From the NCBI GenBank assembly GCA_025210515.1, contig JAOARM010000031.1, forward strand, positions 1 through 40,846: 40,846 nt of DNA, in the 5' to 3' direction. The DNA is from Vallitalea sp. (GTDB lineage: Bacteria > Bacillota > Clostridia > Lachnospirales > Vallitaleaceae). Position 1 is the first letter of the stretch; every line of letters begins with the position of its first letter. The translations under genes and the position numbers were made by a program. Of this stretch, positions 26,795 to 37,012 are shown piece after piece. The notes under the pieces were generated by a model that had not been told where the DNA came from, did not search any database, and worked only from the letters and a program-made list of their open reading frames with translations.

Positions 26795-27745
26795 TTATGG
26801 TAAATTAATTTTATCCAGTATATCTCTTATAATATCTTCAACCTGTAACTCCTCAGCCTCTGCTTCATAAGTTAGTATAATACGATGTCTTAATACGTCA
26901 TATACTATAGATTTAATATCATCTGGTAAAATATGATCTCGCCCTTCTAAGAAAGCTCTTCCTTTGGCTGCTTTAATTAGATTGATAGATGCACGAGGGG
27001 ATGCCCCACTTGCTATATATTGTGATGGTTTTCTCGTTTCAAGCACTATATCAAGAACATAATTTCTTATACACTCATCTACATATATATTATCAATTTC
27101 TTTTCTCAACTTTAATATATCTTGTGCTGAAATAATCTCATTCATTGTAGGAGTAGTGTAATTACCTACTGTAAATCTATCAATTATTTCTTTTTCTTCT
27201 TCTCTTGATGGGTAATCCACTTTCAGCTTTAACATAAATCTATCTTGTTGAGCTTCTGGTAATGGGTATGTACCTTGTTGTTCTAGTGGATTTTGTGTTG
27301 CTATAACTAAGAAAGGTCTTTCAAGCTCATAAGTTGTATCTCCTATAGTTACTTGTTTTTCTTGCATAGCTTCAAGTAATGCAGATTGAACTTTAGCTGG
27401 TGCACGATTGATTTCATCAGCTAATACCAGATTAGAAAAAATAGCACCTTTCTTAATAACAAATTCTCCCGTTTTTTGATGATATATTTCTGTCCCAAGT
27501 ATATCTGCTGGCAATAAGTCTGGTGTAAACTGTATTCTGTTAAACTTAATTCCTACCGACTTAGCTACTGTACTTGCTGTTAATGTTTTTGCCAATCCTG
27601 GTAACCCTTCAAGTAAAATATGCCCACCAGTCAATAGTCCAATTAAAATCCTATCAACCATATATGTTTGTCCAATAATTACTTTCCCTATTTCATTTCT
27701 CAGATTATTAATTAATTGTTGATTTGTTACTGTATAATTATCCAT
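26795..27745 (-). CDS. moxR: MoxR-family AAA+ ATPase
   Basis: 316 residues from the ATG at 27745, which has AAGGAGG eight bases upstream; an in-frame ATG seven codons earlier contains that ribosome site in its codons and is rejected. Walker A is GLPGLAKT, Walker B is LVLADEINRAP, sensor 1 is ATQNP, and the MoxR signature LEQQGTYPLPEAQQDRF and a sensor-2 SPRAS motif follow. MoxR proteins act as ATP-driven chaperones for VWA-containing complexes. First gene of the seven-gene leftward MoxR-DUF58-Bat operon. Confidence 0.94.
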   Translation of the reverse strand: MDNYTVTNQQLINNLRNEIGKVIIGQTYMVDRILIGLLTGGHILLEGLPGLAKTLTASTVAKSVGIKFNRIQFTPDLLPADILGTEIYHQKTGEFVIKKGAIFSNLVLADEINRAPAKVQSALLEAMQEKQVTIGDTTYELERPFLVIATQNPLEQQGTYPLPEAQQDRFMLKLKVDYPSREEEKEIIDRFTVGNYTTPTMNEIISAQDILKLRKEIDNIYVDECIRNYVLDIVLETRKPSQYIASGASPRASINLIKAAKGRAFLEGRDHILPDDIKSIVYDVLRHRIILTYEAEAEELQVEDIIRDILDKINLP

Positions 27746-28116
27746 ATTTTGTACCTCCTTATACAATTATATTATTATGTAAACTAAAATAAGCAATTCC
27801 TATATCTTATTCCAGCAATATTCTATAGGACAGTAAAAGCCAACAAGAATAAATCACTTATTTGAGTTATGTAAACAATTTTATATGATGATTAAGTTTA
27901 ATTATTTATTTTAACTAATAACATAAATATCATACCTTACACATTATACAGTATGTTTGTTATTAAATTATGAACAAAATTTTAACATAATTTTAATTTA
28001 TATTATTGTGCTATTATAATAAACACGGATATTATAAAATCCTTCATACAAAAATAGTAGCAGGTAGGAATAATTCATCCTATCTACTACTATTATTTAT
28101 CATAAAAATATGTTCT
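27746..28116. other. Intergenic region upstream of moxR
   Basis: About 370 bases of very AT-rich sequence without a gene. A minus-strand TATAAT (27943-27948) may be the moxR -10 box but lacks a good -35, so promoter placement is uncertain. The terminator of the chemoreceptor gene (28050-28093) occupies the right end. Confidence 0.5.
28050..28093 (-). terminator. Terminator of the first chemoreceptor gene
   Basis: A 16-bp stem with one mismatch (28078-28093 with 28054-28069), 8-base loop, followed on the minus strand by T5. It lies 24 bases past the stop of the gene at 28117-30210. Confidence 0.85.
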
Positions 28117-30210
28117 TTATAATTTGAATTTAGCTATATTTTGTTGTAATTCTTGTGCCAATAATGATAGATTCTCACTAGCATTAGCCATTTCTTGAAT
28201 TGATGCTGATTGTTCTTGTGTTGATGCTGATGCTTCTTCTGTACCTGCCGCATTTTCTTCAGCTATTGCAGATAGTGATTGTATAACATCAAGAATATTA
28301 GATTTCTTATCTTCCATCGCTTGAACAGAATCACTCATTCTATCAATTGCGTTTTCAGTAAGATTAATAGCAGTTGATATCTCTTTATATTTACGCTCTG
28401 TATCATCTACACTTTCAATCTGATTATTAATAATATCTCCTACTTCCTGCATCTTTTCAACTGCATTAGTAGCATTTGTCATTAGTTCATTAACCACATC
28501 GTCTATTTCTTTTGTTGAATGTGTAGATTGTTCTGCTAGTTTTCTTATTTCCTCTGCCACTACTGCAAAGCCTCTTCCAGCTTCACCTGCACGTGCTGCT
28601 TCAATAGCTGCGTTGAGAGCTAATAAATTAGTTTGTTCTGCGATTGAACTAATAACTTTACTAGCATTTCCTATTTTCTCTGAGCTATTATTAGTTTCTT
28701 CTATAACTTTTGATATTTCATTAGTTGCTTGTCCACTTTGTTTTGTTTTATTTGTTAAATCTTTTATAACCAATAAGCCTTCATCAATTAATTGTGATAC
28801 ATTATTAGATGAATTACTAACTTCATTCATATATTGTTGATTATGTCCAATCAAATCACCTAAGTCATTGATTTTGGAAGCTCCTACTTCTGTATCATTA
28901 GCTTGATCCATTGCACCTTTTGATAATTCTTCAATAGTTTTAGATACTTCTTCTGAACTAATAGCAGCTTGTGAAGAAGTTGCTGATAACTCTTCTGAAG
29001 ATGCGGAAACTTGACCTGCAACATCTTGTACTTGTTTAATTAAGTCAATCAAGTTAGTTTGCATAATTGACAGTGCACCTGTCATATCGCCTACTTCATC
29101 TTTTCGCTTTAAGTATTTTGACAGTTTATTAGTTCCATCATCCGTAAGGTCATATTTAGATAATCTCCTTACTTTATTAGAAATTAATGTGATAGCGTTT
29201 ACTACATATGTACTATTATAATATAAAATGAACGCAATAATTACTATACCAATACAAGAAATTATTATCAAATTACGAACCATTATCTTTATTTTCTTGA
29301 CTACTTCTGTTGTAGGTACAATTGTAGTATAAGACCATTTTAAATCACTACCTTTAAAATGAATAGGACTATAAAACATATATACCTCTTGTCCAGTATT
29401 TAATGATGATGTAGTCATAAATCTTTGTCCATTATTAATCTTTTCCAAATAATCTTTTCCTATATCCCCATCAAATTCTACACCTATTTTATTTACTCTC
29501 TCCTCTATTGGATGAGCCAATATTGTTCCTGTATTATTAACTAATCTTCCGAATCCACTGTCAAATAGTTTTACATAAGCATTAATATCGGATAATTTTT
29601 CTAATGTTATATCCAGTCCAGCTACACCCAAAACTCTTCCGTTTACGATAATTGGTTCACAAAATGAAACCATAAGCTTATTTTCACCATTTACTTCATA
29701 TATTGTAGGTTTAGTAATATAACCTTCTTTTGTGTTTTTAGGAATAGAATAGTAATTTGCTGTTAAATCAACACAATTTCTAATACTATATCTATCTTCA
29801 TCCTTTTCAACTAGTGGAATAAACCTTCCATTAACATCTCCGTATTTACTATTAGCATAATCAGTATCTTTGTGGTCAAAAGCATTTGGCTCCCAAACAC
29901 ACCATACTCCTGTAGAGTTTTCATTCCCCTTCATTACTTCTTGTAGTAATTCAGTAACCATTGATCTACTAGTTAATCCATGTTTTTTCATACTCATTAA
30001 CATAGTAGCTAATATTTTTGCATCGTCTGTAGTCTTATATAGAATTTCTTCCATTTCCTTAGCAATATTATCAGTCTTCAACTGAACTTTTTCGATATTT
30101 TCAGTTTTTACATTATTATAAGTATTAATTAATAGATATCCCATTAAAAATCCAGATATCCCCACCATAACTGTTAAGTTTAATAATATTAATCTTGTTT
30201 TAAGTTTCAA
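28117..30210 (-). CDS. Methyl-accepting chemotaxis protein, dCache sensor (copy 1)
   Basis: 697-residue membrane receptor. TM1 (about 7-29), an extracytoplasmic dCache_1 domain (about 35-300, with [11 protein letters not shown] and YYSIPK motifs), TM2 (about 308-330), a HAMP-like linker and a long cytoplasmic coiled coil. The hairpin tip [36 protein letters not shown] binds CheA/CheW. The dCache signature residues Y-W-D suggest binding of a small ligand, perhaps an amino acid, but that is not decided. It starts at TTG with AAGGAG nine bases upstream. It is a paralogue of the gene at 30478-32580 and shares its orientation. Confidence 0.93.
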   Translation of the reverse strand: MKLKTRLILLNLTVMVGISGFLMGYLLINTYNNVKTENIEKVQLKTDNIAKEMEEILYKTTDDAKILATMLMSMKKHGLTSRSMVTELLQEVMKGNENSTGVWCVWEPNAFDHKDTDYANSKYGDVNGRFIPLVEKDEDRYSIRNCVDLTANYYSIPKNTKEGYITKPTIYEVNGENKLMVSFCEPIIVNGRVLGVAGLDITLEKLSDINAYVKLFDSGFGRLVNNTGTILAHPIEERVNKIGVEFDGDIGKDYLEKINNGQRFMTTSSLNTGQEVYMFYSPIHFKGSDLKWSYTTIVPTTEVVKKIKIMVRNLIIISCIGIVIIAFILYYNSTYVVNAITLISNKVRRLSKYDLTDDGTNKLSKYLKRKDEVGDMTGALSIMQTNLIDLIKQVQDVAGQVSASSEELSATSSQAAISSEEVSKTIEELSKGAMDQANDTEVGASKINDLGDLIGHNQQYMNEVSNSSNNVSQLIDEGLLVIKDLTNKTKQSGQATNEISKVIEETNNSSEKIGNASKVISSIAEQTNLLALNAAIEAARAGEAGRGFAVVAEEIRKLAEQSTHSTKEIDDVVNELMTNATNAVEKMQEVGDIINNQIESVDDTERKYKEISTAINLTENAIDRMSDSVQAMEDKKSNILDVIQSLSAIAEENAAGTEEASASTQEQSASIQEMANASENLSLLAQELQQNIAKFKL

Positions 30211-30477
30211 AATAATAGTCTCCTTTATATATTTGTATCCCTCATACTAAAAAGTATAGGCAAAACATCTATACCCCTCATTATAGTAAACCTTTCTCCT
30301 TTCTAATTTTATATAAAAAGTAAAGTTAAGTCACTCTAAGTACTTAATATTATAACATTTTCCCCAACAATTTCCAACATAATTTTCATTAGTTAAAATT
30401 TGTAATAATTTATAAAATACATAGATTTTGCTCCTTACCTTATAAAAAACCATTTTTTTGACTATTATTAATTATAT

Positions 30478-32580
30478 TTATATACTAAATTTGCTTAATA
30501 TTTCTCTAAGTTTTTGTGAGCTCTCTTTCGTTTTTTTCACTACATTCGTTACAGTACTTGCTTTTTCTACGACACTATTAGCTCTTTCTGCAATATTTTG
30601 AGTCCCGCATGCAGCATCATTATTTGCATGTGTCATTTCTTCTATTGATAGTAGCATGTTTTCTATTGACTCATTAAGTGCTATAGCCGTATCACTAAAT
30701 TCTTTAATTATTGTATTAATATATTCTGCATCTTTATAATATTGCTCTCCTGTACTAACTAACTTTTTATAATCATTAATAACTTGGTTTTGAATAAATT
30801 CTATTGCTTGTTCTGAGCTTTGTGCTAATTCTTCAACAGATGTTACTACTTTATCTGCTACTTCTTTTATTTGTTCAACAGTATTTTTAGAGCTCTCAGC
30901 AAGTTTTCTTATTTCATCTGAAACTACAGCAAAACCTTTTCCTGCTTCTCCCGCTTTTGCCGCTTCTATTGCAGCGTTTAAAGCTAATAAATTAGTTTGA
31001 GATGTTATTTGTAATATAGAATCAGTTAGTACATTAATTTCTCCTATTGATTTTGATTCGGCGATAGCATTTGTTAGTTTATTGTTAACTACTAAATGAG
31101 TATTATAAGCGGTTTTTCTTGAGTCCGCCGCTCCTTTTTTTAATTTTTCTGCTCTACTTTTGATTTCTAATGTACTGTTAGCAGCCTCTCTTGCTTTAAT
31201 AGCGATAGTTTCAATTGCATGTCCAATTGTCATTGATGTCGCATTCATCTGTTCCATAGATGCAGCAGTTTCTTCCATACCTGCTGATAACTGCTCCGTT
31301 GTTGCTGATACATCTACAATATCTTCGTTTAATTGAGTAATATTACTTTGTACATTATTGGAAGAAGAATCTATCTTATGGGATTCTTGTATTACACAAT
31401 TAAGAGTCTCTCTCATGGCATTTTGCATATTCACTAATGCATTTGCCATTTTACCTGTTTCATCTTTTCTACTTAATAATTTAATTGTCTCTTTATCATT
31501 AGTATTAGTAAAATTATATACCGATAACTTGTTAATAACTCCTCTTAATATAACCATAGATTTTATAACATATTTGCTATTATAATATAGTATACATATT
31601 AGAATAATTATACCAGTAATTCCAATACTAATCATAAGTTTCATTATATGATTAATTTCTTTCATTAACTCTTTTTTGGGTACTATTATGGTATAAGACC
31701 AATTGGTATTATCACATTCTAATTGTATAGGGGTATATAATCTATATACATCTTGCTTCATGCTTTTTGAATACTCTGTGATCATAAATTTTTCACCGTT
31801 TTTAATTTTTTCTAGATATTTATTACCTAAATCCCCATAGAATTCTTCACCGATTTTATTAATTTTTTCTTCATCTCTATGAGCGATAACAACTCCTTTT
31901 TCATTAATCAATCTTCCATATCCATTATTATATAATTTTACAGCTGAATTTATCTCAATTAACTGTTCAATAGATATATCTATTCCAACTACCCCGTAGA
32001 ACTTATTATCTATTATTATTGGCTGGCAAAAGCTAATCATAGTAACATCTTTTCCATCTAGTTTATATGTAATCGGCTCTGTCATATATGTTTTCTTAGT
32101 CTGCTTAGGTACCAAATAATATACGCTTGAATCTACATATTTACAACGGTCAAAAACAAGTTTACCGTTATTCTTACCCCATATAGGCATATATCGACCA
32201 GTGCTATCGCTACCTAGCTTATTAATATAATTATTATCGTCATTATCAAATGCATTATGCTCCCAGACAGCCCATACATATTTATAATTGATATTCTTCT
32301 CTAGCTTTTCTTTTAATAACTGACTAACTACCTCTCTATCAGTTCCACCACTTTTTTTCATGTTAATTAAAGTATCTCTTACCGCTTCTACATCATATAA
32401 ACAACTGTTGAGGACATTTCTCATATCATAAGAAATATTATCTGTTTTTAACTTTATCCTTTCTAGACTTTCTTGTTTTACATTTCTATAAGCATAAGTC
32501 ATCATACATGCCATAGATATCCCCAATATTATTACTGTAATTCCTAAATTCATAAATATTAATCTAGTTCTTAGTTTCAC
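30478..32580 (-). CDS. Methyl-accepting chemotaxis protein, dCache sensor (copy 2)
   Basis: 700 residues with the same design as the downstream receptor: TM1 (about 7-29), dCache_1 (about 35-300, with [12 protein letters not shown]), TM2 (about 308-330), HAMP and signalling coiled coil. The tip reads [36 protein letters not shown]. The N-terminal sensor halves are clearly related, but the signalling halves differ outside the tip, so the pair is either an old duplication or a domain-shuffled one. The start is GTG with GGGAGG about nine bases upstream. No clear terminator follows, so some read-through to the next receptor is possible. Confidence 0.93.
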   Translation of the reverse strand: MKLRTRLIFMNLGITVIILGISMACMMTYAYRNVKQESLERIKLKTDNISYDMRNVLNSCLYDVEAVRDTLINMKKSGGTDREVVSQLLKEKLEKNINYKYVWAVWEHNAFDNDDNNYINKLGSDSTGRYMPIWGKNNGKLVFDRCKYVDSSVYYLVPKQTKKTYMTEPITYKLDGKDVTMISFCQPIIIDNKFYGVVGIDISIEQLIEINSAVKLYNNGYGRLINEKGVVIAHRDEEKINKIGEEFYGDLGNKYLEKIKNGEKFMITEYSKSMKQDVYRLYTPIQLECDNTNWSYTIIVPKKELMKEINHIMKLMISIGITGIIILICILYYNSKYVIKSMVILRGVINKLSVYNFTNTNDKETIKLLSRKDETGKMANALVNMQNAMRETLNCVIQESHKIDSSSNNVQSNITQLNEDIVDVSATTEQLSAGMEETAASMEQMNATSMTIGHAIETIAIKAREAANSTLEIKSRAEKLKKGAADSRKTAYNTHLVVNNKLTNAIAESKSIGEINVLTDSILQITSQTNLLALNAAIEAAKAGEAGKGFAVVSDEIRKLAESSKNTVEQIKEVADKVVTSVEELAQSSEQAIEFIQNQVINDYKKLVSTGEQYYKDAEYINTIIKEFSDTAIALNESIENMLLSIEEMTHANNDAACGTQNIAERANSVVEKASTVTNVVKKTKESSQKLREILSKFSI

Positions 32581-32833
32581 TATATGATACCTCCCTATGT
32601 TAATTCTTATCTTATATTTTTCTAAATTAATAACAAAATTTACTAACTATATAATTAAATTATATGTATCAATTTTGTATATTATAAACTATTTAGAGGA
32701 AATATATTCTATTAAGAGCATTTAAGGGTTATTATACCACACGCATAATCAATTATAAAGAGCAATTACTCTTATTAGTTGCTTATTATGTATATGAAAT
32801 ACACTTATTCTATAGTAAATAGGAGGTGACTAT

Positions 32834-33175
32834 ATGAAAGACAAAATTATAGATTTAAAAGAATTAGGGAAAAATGTAAGAAAATATAGACTTGAAGAGC
32901 AATTGACTCAAGAAAAACTTGCAGGGTTAACTAATCTTTCAATACAATATATTGGAAATATAGAAAGAGGCAAGACAACTGCATCTCTAGAAACAATTAT
33001 GAAAATATGTGAAGCCCTAAAAATAACTCCAAACCATTTACTAATTTCATCTTCTGATATTACTCCTAATGTATTAATGGAACAAATATCAATTTCTCTA
33101 TCCAACCATACTTCTAAATTCCATATGCACATATTAAAATATATAGATTTCCTTGAAGAATCAGATATAATATAG
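32834..33175 (+). CDS. XRE/Cro-type HTH transcriptional regulator
   Basis: 113-residue DNA-binding protein. Residues about 10-68 form a helix-turn-helix of the XRE/SinR type (LTQEKLAGLTNLSIQYIGNIERGKTTASLETIMKI, described here by position, with the recognition helix around 38-46). A 45-residue C-terminal tail of predicted helix may mediate dimerisation. AGGAGGTGA lies directly ahead of the ATG. It is a lone gene, divergent from the chemoreceptors, so target genes are unknown. An AAGAG-6-CTCTT inverted repeat (32758-32773) in its upstream region could be an autoregulatory site. Confidence 0.88.
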   Translation: MKDKIIDLKELGKNVRKYRLEEQLTQEKLAGLTNLSIQYIGNIERGKTTASLETIMKICEALKITPNHLLISSSDITPNVLMEQISISLSNHTSKFHMHILKYIDFLEESDII

Positions 33176-33233
33176 CTTTTAATTTGGATATTAAAAGAAG
33201 ATAGACTAAGTCTAGTAACCTAATCTATCTTCT
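33176..33233. terminator. Hairpins between convergent XRE and SDR genes
   Basis: Main stem AGAAGATAGA / TCTATCTTCT (33196-33205, 33224-33233) followed on the minus strand by TTTT, so it ends the SDR transcript. A second, overlapping hairpin CTTTTAAT-6-ATTAAAAG (33176-33183, 33190-33197) follows the XRE stop codon. Confidence 0.65.
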
Positions 33234-33282
33234 ATTAGTATCGTAATTAATGTATTATAAGCAGTCTATTAATTAACTAGTT

Positions 33283-34005
33283 TTATGCGTCTTGTCTTGT
33301 ATCTGTTATAACAATTTCTCTTAATAAAACGCCTTGTGGTAATTCATATGCAAATTTAATTGTAGTTGCTACATCTTCCGCTTTAATATTCACTGCTCCA
33401 ACTGACTCTTTCCACTCATTATATCCATCAATAATAGATTGATCAGTTGTATGTCCAAGTAACTCAGTTGTAACAGCTCCCGGATTAATTGATACTACTC
33501 TAACATTATGTGGAGACATTTCTTGTCTAGCTACAGCTGTTAATCCTGTAACTCCATATTTGCTAGCACAATAAGCCGCATGATTACCAAAAGGTTGTAA
33601 TCCAGCTATTGAAGATACATTAATGATTGTACCTGTTTTTCTTTCTTTCATATCATCCATAACAACTTTCATACCATTCATAACACCAAGAACGTTAACA
33701 TCTAACATAGTCTTCCATTCTTGTGGATCTTGTTTGTCAATACTTCCAAGTAACATAACTCCTGCATTATTAACAATTAAATCAGTTTTTCCATATACTT
33801 CTTCTGCTTCTCTAACAGCCTTCTCAAATGACTCAAAATCTGTAACATCAACTTTTTTACACATTGTATTTGGTAAATTCATTTCTTCCATTTTCTCAAC
33901 TCTTCTAGCAAGTAATAATAATGGATATCCATCTTGAGCAAATTTCTTTGCAAGCTCCATACCAAATCCTGAACTTGCACCTGTGATTACTACTAATTTT
34001 TTCAT
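33283..34005 (-). CDS. Short-chain dehydrogenase/reductase (SDR)
   Basis: 240-residue cytoplasmic oxidoreductase. The start chosen is the ATG at 34005, seven bases past GGAGGAG; an in-frame TTG five codons earlier overlaps that ribosome site. Classical SDR features: TGASSGFG cofactor loop near the N-terminus, NNAG (about 79-82), active-site serine in NVSSIAG (about 131-132) and YCASK with Y145 and K149. An Arg-Arg pair after the second strand (ARRVEK) favours NADP(H). The closest annotated type is the YdfG-like 3-hydroxy acid / serine dehydrogenase group, but substrate is unknown. A MerR-type operator upstream suggests induction by a reactive aldehyde or similar compound. Confidence 0.9.
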   Translation of the reverse strand: MKKLVVITGASSGFGMELAKKFAQDGYPLLLLARRVEKMEEMNLPNTMCKKVDVTDFESFEKAVREAEEVYGKTDLIVNNAGVMLLGSIDKQDPQEWKTMLDVNVLGVMNGMKVVMDDMKERKTGTIINVSSIAGLQPFGNHAAYCASKYGVTGLTAVARQEMSPHNVRVVSINPGAVTTELLGHTTDQSIIDGYNEWKESVGAVNIKAEDVATTIKFAYELPQGVLLREIVITDTRQDA

Positions 34006-34050
34006 ATTATACTCCTCCAAATTTCAGTTTTTTTCATTTATTATATACTC

Positions 34051-34081
34051 ATATTAATACTTAGAGTTAACTCTAAGTCAA
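34051..34081 (-). promoter_or_regulatory. MerR-type promoter-operator of the SDR gene
   Basis: On the minus strand TTGACT (34076-34081) and TAATAT (34051-34056) are 19 bases apart, and a perfect 20-bp palindrome ACTTAGAGTTAACTCTAAGT (34059-34078) fills the spacer. A long spacer with a palindrome is the hallmark of MerR-family activators. No MerR gene is in the window. Confidence 0.8.
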
Positions 34082-34247
34082 GGGGTTTTTACTTTTTTAT
34101 ATTATTTCACCAAAATTTTTTTGATATAGGTTTAACTAAAAAATATTATATACCAAATTTTTATTATGTCATATTTTAGAATGCTACAACATAATTCAAT
34201 CAAGATCATATTACATCAATTGAACCTATTGAAATTTGGTGTTATCC

Positions 34248-35063
34248 TTATAATTTTTGAAGCATATCATAACTCAATGTACGAAATACCTGACAGTAAT
34301 TTTCAAATCCATCCTGTCCAATAATATAGATATTAGGCATATAGTCCATTCTTGTTTTTGAATACTTAATACGTTCCAATCCGTTATCTATAGCAGTATG
34401 GTTGCTTAAAGCCACATCTACTTTTTTACATATTGCTTCATTGATAAAATAATCCAATGAATTGAGATATTGTTTAACTTCATTCTTGGTCCATGGTGGT
34501 GTCGTACCTCCCCATAATGCTGCCATATGTATTTCTCCATCTTCTTTTACAGGAAATATGTAACTTAATCCTCCTGGAGTATGTCCAGGAGTACCGTAAA
34601 CATATATTATTTTATCACCTAATGTTATGGTATCATAATCCTTAATATAATTATCTATTTTGTAATCTTTCCACGTTTCCGGTCTATTAGGTTTTGCTGG
34701 ATGTTCTTTCCAAAAAATATCATCTACCTTAGAAAGATATGTCTCAGCATGATATTTTTCAATAAACCATCTCCCGCATCCTGTATGGTCAACATGTCCA
34801 TGTGTTAAAACCAGTTTTTTTATTGTATCGGGATTCCACCCAACATCTTTAATAGCATCTATTATTGCTTCAAAAGCTTCTTCTGCCGGCCAAATAGCAT
34901 CTATTACTATCAACCCATCACTTGTATTTAATACAAAACAATTTGTTTGTTTTTGTGCAACAATTAGCAAATCGTCAAAAATCTTAGCATGGGTAAAAAA
35001 TGACATATCCTCCATTGCTATAATTGTTTCTTTCGTAATGACTGGTTTATTTAATCTATTCAT
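34248..35063 (-). CDS. Metallo-beta-lactamase fold hydrolase
   Basis: 271-residue soluble enzyme of the MBL superfamily. The metal motif is THGHVDHTG (H88, H90, D92, H93), followed by H161 in TPGHTPGG and a C-terminal SNHTA histidine (H222). The usual bridging aspartate (GD motif) is replaced by WGGT at about 184-187, which is seen in some MBL subgroups and may change metal occupancy. There is no signal peptide. The ATG has GAGGAG upstream, part of a leader hairpin (35077-35110). The reaction is unknown; lactonase, glyoxalase-like or other hydrolase activity are all possible. It lies upstream of the SDR gene on the same strand, 242 bases away. Confidence 0.87.
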   Translation of the reverse strand: MNRLNKPVITKETIIAMEDMSFFTHAKIFDDLLIVAQKQTNCFVLNTSDGLIVIDAIWPAEEAFEAIIDAIKDVGWNPDTIKKLVLTHGHVDHTGCGRWFIEKYHAETYLSKVDDIFWKEHPAKPNRPETWKDYKIDNYIKDYDTITLGDKIIYVYGTPGHTPGGLSYIFPVKEDGEIHMAALWGGTTPPWTKNEVKQYLNSLDYFINEAICKKVDVALSNHTAIDNGLERIKYSKTRMDYMPNIYIIGQDGFENYCQVFRTLSYDMLQKL

Positions 35064-35076
35064 ATAATATACACTC

Positions 35077-35110
35077 CTCTGTACAATATTAATTTTATAG
35101 TTGCACAGAG
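35077..35110 (-). promoter_or_regulatory. Leader hairpin abutting the ribosome site of the MBL gene
   Basis: On the transcribed strand CTCTGTGCAA (35101-35110) pairs with TTGTACAGAG (35077-35086), ten pairs with one G-U, loop 14. The 3' arm runs into GAG, so part of the GAGGAG Shine-Dalgarno is in the stem. No T-run follows. Confidence 0.5.
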
Positions 35111-35196
35111 GATAAGCGATTCTTTGGATGCATTCGCAAAAATCTCTTCACGACTTCACCTTCTTCACAAAACTTTTTTATTATCTCTATTGACAC
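35095..35196 (-). pseudogene. Short peptide-like reading frame, possible gene remnant
   Basis: A 33-codon frame from GTG (35196) to TAA (35095) encodes a plausible amphipathic helix with the stretch EEGEVVKRFLRMHPKNR and ends SSVQL. It has no good ribosome site at the first codon. Its last codons form the 5' arm of the leader hairpin. It may be the tail of a lost gene or a leader peptide. I do not recognise it. Confidence 0.3.
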
Positions 35197-35208
35197 AATA
35201 TACTAAGG

Positions 35209-35484
35209 CTAGAGACAAACCTTTTTCTTCCAAATGCTTTTTTGCATTTCAATTAAAATTAATTCTATACAAACATATGTCTTTATATCTTTCGTTTCGA
35301 TCAGCCTTTCTAACATATCAGATATCTGTACAAATCCAATGTGTCTTAGCTCTTTAATATTCTTCTCTAAATTGTATTGAAAAACTTTGTCCATTCTATC
35401 AATGTTATTCACTCCGAAACTTACTATCTCGTCCATATGTTCTTTTGTTCTTTTAATTATATCAATTTCCCTGTCCAAAGGCAT
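35209..35484 (-). CDS. Small helical protein ending the AAA/DUF5682/VWA/SWIM operon
   Basis: 91 residues, predicted almost entirely helical and charged, with no signal peptide or membrane helix. It starts one base after the SWIM gene's stop region and has GGGAG inside the end of that gene, so it is co-translated. I do not recognise the family. Its position as the last gene in a tightly overlapping operon suggests a small accessory subunit, but it could also be an unrelated gene picked up at the end of the operon. Confidence 0.65.
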   Translation of the reverse strand: MPLDREIDIIKRTKEHMDEIVSFGVNNIDRMDKVFQYNLEKNIKELRHIGFVQISDMLERLIETKDIKTYVCIELILIEMQKSIWKKKVCL

Positions 35485-35485
35485 C

Positions 35486-37012
35486 TTAATTCTCCCTTAA
35501 AATATGTTTTTCCCCGTCAGTCCATACAGCAATTATCTTGCCCTCTATCTGAAAATCTTGTCTGCCCAGTTTTACAAGCATATAATCCACTTGTTCTAGC
35601 GATTTGAGATAAGATATTGTATTATCATCATCTTTTCCTTCATATTTGAAGTATGTACAGACTCCCATAACTCTTATCTCATAACGCTGTACCTCTTCCC
35701 TAAATCTGAAATCGTAGAACGGATTAATCTCATCAGAAAGTATGAAGTATCGTTGATTATCTTCTATAAAATGCTCTATAGCTTGAGTCATGGAAACCTC
35801 ATAGTTTCTAAGATCAAATTCATTTTCATCTTCAAAAGAAATCTTCAGATTAGAGGAGTTTGATATCCTATTTTCATTTTTCATTAGAATATTATTGAGA
35901 ATAAAGCTCTTTTCATTCAAAGACCAGGCACTCTTAGTATTCTGAATAAATAATGGCATAGATGATATGTTACGAATCCTTTGATTGGTGTTTTTTCTAA
36001 GGTTTGTTATCTCGTATATCTCTCTATTTTCCTTATCTAATACCAACATGTTTATCAGCTTTGACCCATCCTTTAGATTAACTATCTCATATCCTAATCC
36101 ATATCCAGAAATCTCACTAATCTCTAGTTTGTATTCCATCCTCTTGAATAATTTGTATTTCTCATAGTCATCAGCATCTCCTATAAGTATATATGCATTT
36201 TGAAGAATATCTATTATTTGACTATTTATAATATGGGTATTACTATCTATTTCATCGTTAAGATATCTCTTTATTGTTCGTTTTAAGTTTTGCATCTTCT
36301 TAAATAGAAAATTATACTTTCCAAGTTTTAGTTTTATGCTAAGAAACTCTATTTTTTCTATCTCACTTTTCTTCAAGGAATATAATCCTATCCCAATGAG
36401 GTTTTCAAAGTATTCTATAACCTCTTTTAATACATCTATGTCAGGTATCTTAAATTCAACTTTTATATTGTCGATTCCACTAAGATTCTGAATATATTTT
36501 ATAGCATATATTACATTTTTTTCTTCATTTTGCTTAAATACTTCATCTATGTTAAAAGGATATGTAAAATTAACCGTATTTTTCTTTCCTAAGTCAATCT
36601 TCAAAAGTGAGCCAATATCATGACCTATATTCATAAATTCATAATCAATGACTACATCATTTATAGTCTTTTGGGTACTATACCTCCTAATGTCTTTGCA
36701 CGTTACTTGGTTTATCGTGGAAAAATCTTTAATAGTAAGTGATAACTCCTCTTTGCCATCTTCTTGGTTGTTCATCATATAAAGATACGCCATAATCACG
36801 TGCTTACAATAATCTGTAGAAGGGCAAGTACAGTGGAAATCTTCTAACTTCCCATTAAATACTACAGTCTGATTACTTATCTTAAACTCCCACTCTTTTA
36901 TCATTAATACTTCTTCTTTATCCATTGACTTTAAGGCACGTTTGAACATTCCCTTATTAGAGAGATTCACTATATAATCCTCATCTATCAACCTTATCTG
37001 TTCTCTTATCAT
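35486..37012 (-). CDS. SWIM zinc-finger protein of the AAA/VWA/DUF5682 operon
   Basis: 508-residue cytoplasmic protein. The SWIM zinc site CxCx5CxH is at C61, C63, C69, H71 (DFHCTCPSTDYCKHV). The remaining about 430 residues mix helix and strand and are not assigned to a known catalytic domain. SWIM domains bind DNA or proteins, so it is a good candidate for the target-recognition subunit of the system. Its ATG overlaps the stop of the VWA gene (ATGA). Proteins of this type recur beside VWA and MoxR-like genes in many bacteria, but I know of no defined activity. Confidence 0.83.
   Translation of the reverse strand: MIREQIRLIDEDYIVNLSNKGMFKRALKSMDKEEVLMIKEWEFKISNQTVVFNGKLEDFHCTCPSTDYCKHVIMAYLYMMNNQEDGKEELSLTIKDFSTINQVTCKDIRRYSTQKTINDVVIDYEFMNIGHDIGSLLKIDLGKKNTVNFTYPFNIDEVFKQNEEKNVIYAIKYIQNLSGIDNIKVEFKIPDIDVLKEVIEYFENLIGIGLYSLKKSEIEKIEFLSIKLKLGKYNFLFKKMQNLKRTIKRYLNDEIDSNTHIINSQIIDILQNAYILIGDADDYEKYKLFKRMEYKLEISEISGYGLGYEIVNLKDGSKLINMLVLDKENREIYEITNLRKNTNQRIRNISSMPLFIQNTKSAWSLNEKSFILNNILMKNENRISNSSNLKISFEDENEFDLRNYEVSMTQAIEHFIEDNQRYFILSDEINPFYDFRFREEVQRYEIRVMGVCTYFKYEGKDDDNTISYLKSLEQVDYMLVKLGRQDFQIEGKIIAVWTDGEKHILREN

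Noticed and set aside
30211..30477. Possible riboswitch or sigma-D promoter between the chemoreceptor genes
   Set aside because: No c-di-GMP riboswitch core and no TAAA-N15-GCCGATAT type promoter could be found.
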